DNA of 64,000 nt, from positions 310,001 through 374,000 of the forward strand of contig JACSVZ010000037.1 in the NCBI GenBank assembly GCA_014706295.1, given 5' to 3'. Each line of letters opens with the position of its first letter. Positions within the stretch are counted from its first letter, which is position 1. Below are positions 56,639-64,000 of this stretch, one piece after another. The notes beneath the pieces were generated by a model. The model was not told the DNA's origin. It was given only the letters and a program-made list of their open reading frames with translations, and made no database searches. The position numbers and the translations under genes are program-made. This stretch comes from Lycocorax pyrrhopterus obiensis. Its lineage: Eukaryota; Chordata; Aves; Passeriformes; Paradisaeidae.

Positions 56639-59600
56639 ATGGGGCTGCGCTGGGCGCTGCTCCCGGCGCTGCTCCCGGCGCTGCTCCCGGTGCCCATCCC
56701 GGCCCTGGTCCCGGTGCCCATCCCGGCGCTGATCCCGGCGCTGATCCCGTTGCTGATCCCGGCGCTGAGCCGCGCCGCGGCCGGGCGGGTGAGCGGGGCC
56801 GGGCGGGGCGGGGGCGCTGCTCCGGGGGTGCTGCTCCAGGGGCGCTGCTCCGGGGGTGCTGCTCCGGGGGCGCTGCTCCGGGGGTGCTGGGAGCGCTGCA
56901 AAGCGAGAGCGCAGCGGGGGAAACGCGAGTGGGCCTCGCCTGATGCTGCCGCTCTGGAGGTGCGCGGCGAGCGGGCAGCGTCTCATTGCTGTGTGCGCGG
57001 TCTGCTTGTCACCTGTCCGCCTCTTGTCGCCTGTCTGTCCCTTGTCACCTGTCCCTTGTCTCCTGCCCCTTGTCACCTGTCTGTCCCTTGTCACCTCTGT
57101 GCCCCTGGGCTTGCGCTGGATTCGCTGTGATCTCTACAGCAGCCTCAAGTCCCGCTCTTAAGACTGCTTCAAAGCTCAGCCTGTGCCCTTTGTCTATGTC
57201 GTTGTTACTTCTTGGGTCCCCAAAGGAATGACTGATCTTTTTTCCTGGGTTTTCATAGAATATAGGTTGATTTTGCAGGCTTGTTCGAATGTTTGTAAAA
57301 ACTGTGGTGAGTGTCCTGGCAAGTGCAGAGTGTAAACCCGTATCTATATTACATTGTTTACACAGGAAGAGCTTGTTGTGCTCCCTTGGTTCCCTAGAGC
57401 TCTTCCCAATTTAAATAGAAAAGCCTTTTAATTTACAGCAAAGATCTGATGTGCTGCAGCTGTTACTGCTCCCCTTCATTGCAGCGGTGACTGTCCTATT
57501 CCATGTCCAGCTGTACCACTGCTTGGCAATCAGGGTTTGTGACTGTGTCAGTCAAAGAGCTCAATGGCATCTGTTTGCCTTTGACACTGTGTTTTCTGTA
57601 GTGGTACATTGATAGCACTTTTCTGTCTAATTTTAAAATGTCCAGGATTGTGAAGATAAATATGGAAATGTTGCTGAGATGTCCAGGTCACTGTGATCTC
57701 ATGGGATATTTATGTTATTTACATGTTTATTTAGTCATAGGAATTTAGGCTGGATAAGACAAAGGTTCACTGAAATCAAGTGAGGATGTCAGAATGTGTG
57801 TTGAACCTGTAATTACACAATGGTCTTTTAAGGAGTACTGAGTGCTATAGTGAGCTGATAATATATTAAAATAGTTATTTTAACTGTTTCTCACTAATTT
57901 TTAATTCAGCTCTGGTTTTAAGCTGAGAGTGTTTTGAACCTGATTTACTGGACACCTTGCAGTGGATAGGGTAAAGCAGATAGAGAAGGGAGAATCTCAG
58001 AATTGTAGCAGAACTTATTACCAGAATTTAAGTGTCAGGTTTTGTCATACTTCATGCTGATCAAGGGACTTTGGTTCAAAAGGAATTCATTCTCCTCTCA
58101 CTCTGAACATGACTGAAACATAATGATGGAAATAATGACAGAAACTTTCAGCGTCACTTTTTGCACTGTGACAAAATAAGGAAAAGCCTATATATACAGT
58201 TAGAAAAACAAATACAGTCGTTTCAGAAATACCATGTCTGCCACAGAGCTGGAAAAAAACCCATGCCTGTTATATCAATTTTTAAGAGTGATTTGTTAAA
58301 GGAAACTTACTTTATTTTTGAGGGAAACGAACTGGCAAAGCAATAGTTCTTGAGTGACACTACTTCTTGGGTTTTTTCTCATTCATCTGAAAGTCTCTGA
58401 AAGTTCTCAGCCTCAGTCCCTGTGTTAGACACAGGAAGTGAACATTATTTTTGCCATTTTGTACAATTGAGTCACCAGAGTTATCAGAAATAGCCTAAAA
58501 GTTTCAACCAGAAGAGCTGGTGAAATGTGTATGTTTTTCCAAATACATATGAAATAAAATATACCCTGTCTTCCTACAAACTTGGACTTTAGTATTTTTG
58601 CGTGTTGTGAACAGTTTCCATATTCTGTGCATCTCCCTGCTTTCTCACTGTGAGAAGATGTTTTCATATTCTGGTGGTGAGTGGCAATGAAGTAGAATTC
58701 CTGGCAGTAAGCAGAGACACTGTTTTCTCAGGAAGGGGGGATGTGGAACTGTAAATCTGTTGGTGTGTGGCTGTGCAAGGACTCCTGCTTTATAGAAGTA
58801 AAGTGCAATATAGGATGGGAAAATAATTCACATAATGGACCATAATCTTCGAGAGAGATGTGCAGCACAGCAGCTTTGAAAGAAACTTTATAGTTTGAGT
58901 AAAATTGGTACAGCCTGATACAACTCCAGCTGATTTGGGAGACGCTGTTATCTGGTAACTAAACTTCAACAGAATTATTTTTGTAAATGAGAAGTTTAAA
59001 TATTTTAGACAGAATTCTGTTTTTTGCTGTCTCAGTAGGTCTGGTAGCTCAGCAAACAGTGTCTGTGTACCTCAAGTCCTTTCCGTAGAAACAGATTTTA
59101 CAACAGAGACCTCAGTGACTTCATTGCGGTTTCACATGCGTGAAGAACATTGTACACAGAGGTAGTTCCTCTTCAGACTCCTCTGATTGACAGCTTAAGT
59201 TTGAAGGCAAATGTATGAAAAGGAGACCAATAGAAATGTCAACATGTGAGTTAGGGTTAAAACAGATGCTTAAATATCTTTGTTTAAATGGCCTTGAGTG
59301 AAAATGTATGCTATGTGAATGGATTTATATATATTCATCCATCATAATAACGTTTTATTTTCATTATGTAAGATACTTAAATTTAATTATACATAAAGTC
59401 CTTTCGGTTGGCGTGGAGACTGCTGTTAGCCCACTCCTCTCCAGGGACAAATTAGGTTACCTGTTTAGTGATCTCTGTAGTGCAAAGAGGATAATGATCC
59501 AAACAATGCAGGAACTCCAGAGAGTCAGGAGACACTGACTTTGTGTATGTAAATTCTTAGTTATTGCTTAATGCAGAGGCATTGCAAAAATCTCCCTAGT

Positions 59601-62429
59601 GAGTTATGAAGTCAAAGGCAAGCACAGTTTATCCATTTCTCTGCCAAAATGGATTGCTTAATTTGATGTGCATAGAGCTAGACTAAATTTCGTGTTTAAG
59701 AATGTTTGTGCCTCTACTGATAGAATCACAGAATCACCAGGCTGGAAGAGACCTTCAAGATCACCGAGTCCAGCCCATGCCCTAACACCACCTCAACTAA
59801 ACCATGGCACTGAGTGCCACATCCAATCTTTGAAACACATCCAGGGATGGTGACTCCACCACCTCCCCAGGCAGACCATTCCAGAACTTTATCACTCTTT
59901 CAGTAAAAACTTTTTTGTAACATCCAGCCTAAATTTCCCTTGGCGGAGCTTAAGACAGATGAGGCATTTTATTTCTACTTGTACCTGTCAAATGAAATGA
60001 AGTCTTCCAAAGTCTTAATTTTGTCCATATAAATTTCTTTTAAATCAGCTGCCATTAGACACTGCTACCTAAACTGAGAAGCTCTAAGGCTGTAATGCAA
60101 AATCAGGTTAGTTTCCCTTCACACAATCTGCTTGTAGACCATTGAATCACAGTAAAAACAGAGGATAAAATAAGGACCTGTGAGAGGTACAAACACTAAG
60201 AAAATGCAAAGATTGTGAAATACAATCTGGCCTCTACTCATCACTCTTTCAGCCCAAAGTAGCCAATGGATCTGGATGCCAGACAGAAATCTTATATGGC
60301 CCAACTCAGACTTTAGGATTGGTGACATTGCTAGAAAATTGGGGTCTTGTAGCAAAGAAATCCTTAGATTTCTAAAACCAGACTTAAAGAGTTTTAAAAC
60401 TAGTAAAAGGCCTACACTTCCTCTGACAGATTTGACAGCTTTGATTAAACTAGTATAAGTTGGGAGTAGCTGCTAAATTAATTGAATCTTTCCAGGGCAA
60501 ACTAAACTGAGCATGCATGTGTGTCTGTGTGTGCACAAATTGTAGCTAAGCCAGTCACAAGTCCCTTTTAGTTTCCCATAATGTTTTTTGAGGACAGTTG
60601 GGAAGAAATTGTCAATTGTAAGTCACTGAGAGCCACAGCTCATCAGATAAGTTTCAGGGAGATTGTATTAGACAGTAGAGAGATCCTTCCAAGCACAACT
60701 TCAGAGAAACAGGTGTGACCCCAGCAACTGACAGGTTTTCCTGTGTCTGTGGCTCACAGGGCAGGACTTACAACAGACAGGGAAGAGCATGAGATAAGAA
60801 CTTTTTTTTTCTGCCAGGAAGCCTCACCAGCAGGGTAATTTGTGATGTGGTTTATTGTATTTCTCCTTTTTTTTCCCCCGTCTGCTCTTGCAGTGAAGTT
60901 TTATGTTTTGAAAAGGCTCTCAACTGCTTGTTTTAATGACGTTGATCGTAGTTACTACAAAAATGGGATGACAACATTTGATCTTTCCTCTTTTAATAAA
61001 AAAGTAACTTAAATAAAAAATACTTTTGATGAGAGCAGAGCCCTTTTCTCCTTCATCAGATTTTAGTGTCAGCTCAAGTTTGCAAACAGGATGATTTACC
61101 ATTGTCCATCCTATGATATCTAAACTCAAGAAGACTTTTCTCTGCCTTCACATTCTCAGAAAAGTGTTTTTTTGACACTGACCATTGAGTAGGTTGACAA
61201 AATCCTGTTTCTGATCACAGGTAAATAAGAGGTAGAATATTTCAATGAGCTGCATGCTGAATTCCCTTTAAGCAATTGCTGAGGGTGGGAAACACTCTCC
61301 TTTGTCAGTAATGTGAAGACACAATAGATACTCAACATGTTTTGCAGTAACGGGGAAGGATATTTTCATTACCGGCCTCCCAAGAGCTTGTTTCTGTTTT
61401 GATTTCTCTTTTTAGTAATGATTCCTCTAAATGAGTGTAGATTATGCATGGAGCAATCTCTTCAGATTGCAGAAAGCTGAGCAGTGTCACATCCTTTTTA
61501 AACAGTGCCTTTCTGGTCTAGCAGGAAACTCCTATGCTTGTACTACCTAACAGGAGCCTTCTTTCAAGTGAGTGTATTTTTTCCTTGAAAATAGTCAGCA
61601 AGTCATCAAATAATTTGACGTTTGTTCATTGAAGTCATTGAGCTGTGCTGATCAGTGTGAGCTGAAATTAGGCACCCTGTATTTCATGATTGTCTCTAAT
61701 GCATTTAACCCGCATATTTGTCTGCACCTTCTGCAAAGGTGCTGCTTCTCAGAAGCAGCACTGCAATTTTTGGAGACATCATTTTCAAAACATCAAGGCC
61801 TTTCTCGCTCAGGAAGGAATCATGGAGTATCTGGAAAGATAAAAGCCTTTTTTCCTTTTCTTTGGAAAGATTGGCTGAAGTCTTTGAGCCACTTTGCAGT
61901 AAATGTTTCTCCCATAAACCCACATGTAGGAATTTAGGTTTCTCTGGTGTTCTGTCAGATGTTGTTTGAGCCATGGCAGCTGAGGATAAGGCACTCAGCT
62001 CCTTGGTTTGGGGGATGCAGTAGTGACCGGGTGTGATGCTAATCCCATAGTTCCACTGCACTCTTTTGAACCTAAAACCTGGAGAAATCACTTTGTTCGT
62101 GATGGTGGATCTTTGAAAAACAAAGGAACCTCAAAAGAGTCCCAAGCAGCTCATTAGCTGTGAATTGCCCTGCAGCCTCTTGGCATCTGCTGTGTTCTGT
62201 TTCACTGGGGCTACATCGGTACCTTAGAAAGGAAGGTGCTTGTAATTGCACTGGTCTTTAGGTATTTGTCTCTTTTGAGTCTCTAATTCAGGATGTGACT
62301 CATGACTTCCCTTTGATTTCTCCTAGGAATATTCATTACCTTATACGCCACAGTTTGCACAATGCAATGATCCCAGCACAGAATTCTATGATGAAGAACT
62401 TAATAAATGCTGCAGCCAGTGCCCTCCAG
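56639..62429 (+). CDS. TNFRSF1B: TNFRSF1B (TNFR2), first two coding exons (rest outside window)
   Basis: Start of TNF receptor 2, a type I receptor for TNF that signals through TRAF2. Exon 1, 56639-56788 (phase 0 at GTGAGC), encodes a 50-residue N-terminus: MGLRWALLP, then a Leu/Ile/Ala/Pro repeat and SRAAAGR. Exon 2, 62327-62429, encodes the start of cysteine-rich domain 1, including YTPQFAQC, EFYDEELNKCCSQCPP and a split Gly codon, corresponding to human TPYAPEPGSTC...YYDQTAQMCCSKCSPG. Its phases (0 in, 1 out) equal those of TNFRSF8 exon 2. Identification rests on exon 2, synteny and family structure. The signal peptide is about twice the human length (22 residues, from memory), and Pro every fourth residue is unusual in a signal core. 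No later exon was found before 64000, so intron 2 runs off the window. Confidence 0.87.
56654..56767 (+). repeat. 12-bp coding minisatellite in the TNFRSF1B signal-peptide exon
   Basis: Nine consecutive 12-bp units of the type GCGCTGCTCCCG (variants GTGCCCATCCCG, GCCCTGGTCCCG, GCGCTGATCCCG, TTGCTGATCCCG) plus half a unit. In frame they encode a tetrapeptide repeat, Ala/Val - Leu/Pro - Leu/Ile/Val - Pro. The unit length is a multiple of three, so copy-number change keeps frame. Confidence 0.95.
56810..56891. repeat. 14-bp minisatellite at the start of TNFRSF1B intron 1
   Basis: About six units alternating GGGGGCGCTGCTCC and GGGGGTGCTGCTCC, so a 28-bp higher-order period. It shares the GCTGCTCC core with the coding repeat 45 bp upstream. 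Confidence 0.93.
59722..59950 (-). mobile_element. CR1 retroposon 3' fragment (minus orientation)
   Basis: Reverse complement of a CR1 3' end: ATAGAATCACAGAATCACC, GGCTGGAAGAGACCTTCAAG, ATCACCGAGTCCAGCC, then CATCCAGGGATGGTGACTCC. About 230 bp, in TNFRSF1B intron 1. It is a different CR1 subfamily from the copy at 13169. Confidence 0.93.
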
Positions 62430-64000
62430 GTAGGTTATAATTCAAACTATTACTTTACACAGCCAAATTCTCTCAATTTTCAGATGATCATAGTGTATTT
62501 TGATTACTTATATGTCTAAAGTGCATCAGATTTTTGCTGTGGTAATGCATTCTTCCTCAAAGACAACAAAACACTGTGACTGCAAAACACCTGCAAAAGA
62601 GACACATTGTCCATCAGAACTGGAATTCTCCTACAAGGTTAACCTGGCTGGGGCTTACCAGGAGATGGGTTCTGAGCTCATGTAAGCACAGCTCTGCATG
62701 AAGTTTTCATTAAAGTAATTAAAGTAATTTTAGTCAACATTGGAGGGGGAGCAACAGCTCACTAAGGGAATTACAAAAATTAGGCAACACAGACCCAAGC
62801 CCACTAATAAAAATATATTGTAAAACAGGGCATGAAGTAAAGCTTCGTTTCTGTACTAGGATAGTATCACTTAGATAGGGGGCTTTCCATTGGACAGGTC
62901 AATCTATCATTGCTCATTAAGGGAGTTTTGTTGTCTTTTACTGTAAATCAGACACTGCATAGGACTGCAGACACTGTCTGCTCTGAGCTTTAATGTCTTA
63001 CACTCCAGGGGTGATTATGAGTGACCTGTAGTTAGCAAAAGTCATTGTCTGTGGGTTTTGGGGTTGTTTTTTGGGAGGGGGATAGTAATGTTCCTTGGAG
63101 ATTTGGTAGTAGAGTTTTTGCAGTAAGTTGTAACTATATCATTATATTAGATACAGCAAAAAACCTGCCTTTTTTTCCTGATTACATGCTGAGCAAAGAA
63201 AATGTGTCTCCTTAAATGCTGAGTTTCTGTCAGATCCGGAAGTTTAAACAGGAAATCAGTATTTGCTGAAACAGCTGCAGTTTCTTGAATTAACTGAAAT
63301 TATCTAGATAGATCTGTCAAACTTCCTTTGTTCATGACAGATGAAAGATGGTAATTCATAGGTAAAACTTTTCTGTTGTGTTATGTAGTGTTCAGTACTA
63401 AATCAGCCTAAATCATTAGCAGGATGTAGGATGCAGAATGTAAAGCTTCAAGTGAGTACAGGGAAAAACAAAGTCTTTGGAAATAACTCATTTGGCTCAC
63501 CTCCAGGACCTATTCTTTTGAAAAACAGATTCTCCAAGCAGCTCCAAAATTTTTTCAGTGTTATTCCTGCTTTCTGAGTATGTTTTCCAGGGTATTTCTG
63601 TAAAGGATATGAGACATTGACTTTTATCTTCTTTGTCCTTTCACATGAAAGGGAAATGGCAACTGATGTGTTTTCCTTTCTCCAAAATGAATATGTTGGA
63701 GTTCATATTTACATGTTCCCACCTCTGTACTAAGCTCTGTTGGTGGTGAGAAGCTTTGGAGAAACTACCTTTGGTAGCTTTTAACTTTGTCTGGAATGCC
63801 AGTAGTTTCAGAAACGCCCTGCTTGGCTCTGCTAGGGCTGGCTGGAGAGGTGAGGGAGAAAGAGTGAGCTCGTGTCCTTTACGTAGTGACAAGTGGTGAA
63901 GTTCTAATTCAGGTCTGTTTGTGGTGGTACTTGATTTTGCCCTCTCTACTCACTGCCTGTAATAGCAGTAAGGGTCTCACCCAGGCACATCATTCTGGCA

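Larger units (their letters stand above)
56460..56960 (+). promoter_or_regulatory. CpG-island promoter of TNFRSF1B
   Basis: An abrupt GC/CpG-rich block with several GGGGCGG/CCCGCCCC (Sp1-type) boxes at 56560-56630, directly before the signal-peptide ATG at 56639. It extends over the first exon into intron 1. No TATA box is seen. This housekeeping-like promoter contrasts with the island-free TNFRSF8 start. Confidence 0.7.

Noticed and set aside
56434..57161. Long frames on both strands over the TNFRSF1B island (up to 215 codons)
   Set aside because: They arise from the 12- and 14-bp repeats read in other frames and on the other strand; only the frame from 56639 has a signal-peptide context and a donor in phase with a recognisable receptor exon.
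63590..63660. Possible third TNFRSF1B exon after an AG at 63590
   Set aside because: It starts in a plausible phase (GYFCKGYE) but lacks the spaced cysteines expected of the next cysteine-rich domain and has no donor at a suitable distance.

Overview
This is vertebrate nuclear DNA, almost certainly from a bird. The introns are short, the gene order is that of human 1p36 (PLOD1 - MFN2 - MIIP - TNFRSF8 - TNFRSF1B), three fragments of the avian/reptilian CR1 retroposon are present, and there are several short solo-LTR-like elements. All five genes lie on the + strand. The species cannot be fixed from sequence alone; LTR insertions in such compact genes would suit a passerine or other neoavian, but that is inference.

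Layout: (1) 1-9847, the 3' four fifths of PLOD1 (collagen lysyl hydroxylase), 16 exons, with two related LTR copies, one of which directly abuts the last exon. (2) 9848-12090, PLOD1 3' UTR and spacer with a solo LTR of a second family. (3) 12090-24361, MFN2 (mitofusin-2): CpG-island promoter with an 86-bp minisatellite, 17 coding exons for 755 residues, and a 3' UTR of about 2.9 kb. (4) 24780-33240, MIIP: CpG island, 8 coding exons for 448 residues, 3' UTR. (5) 33240-40270, spacer without a recognisable gene, holding one probable LTR remnant. (6) 40409-54145, TNFRSF8 (CD30): 11 coding exons for about 492 residues, plus a strong candidate alternative last exon. (7) 56460-64000, the start of TNFRSF1B (TNFR2): CpG island, a signal-peptide exon built from a 12-bp tandem repeat, and the first cysteine-rich-domain exon; the rest lies beyond the window.

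The genes do not form a pathway. PLOD1 acts in the ER on collagen, MFN2 on mitochondrial fusion, MIIP is a cytosolic regulator of migration and mitosis, and TNFRSF8/TNFRSF1B are tandem paralogous TNF-receptor family members that signal through TRAFs. Exon boundaries were set by reading phase-consistent GT-AG exons against remembered family sequence; every gene model keeps frame throughout. I found no undescribed multi-gene system. The observations most worth checking are the LTR-derived 3' splice site of PLOD1, the repeat-built TNFRSF1B signal peptide, and the TRAF-site-free alternative C-terminus of TNFRSF8.
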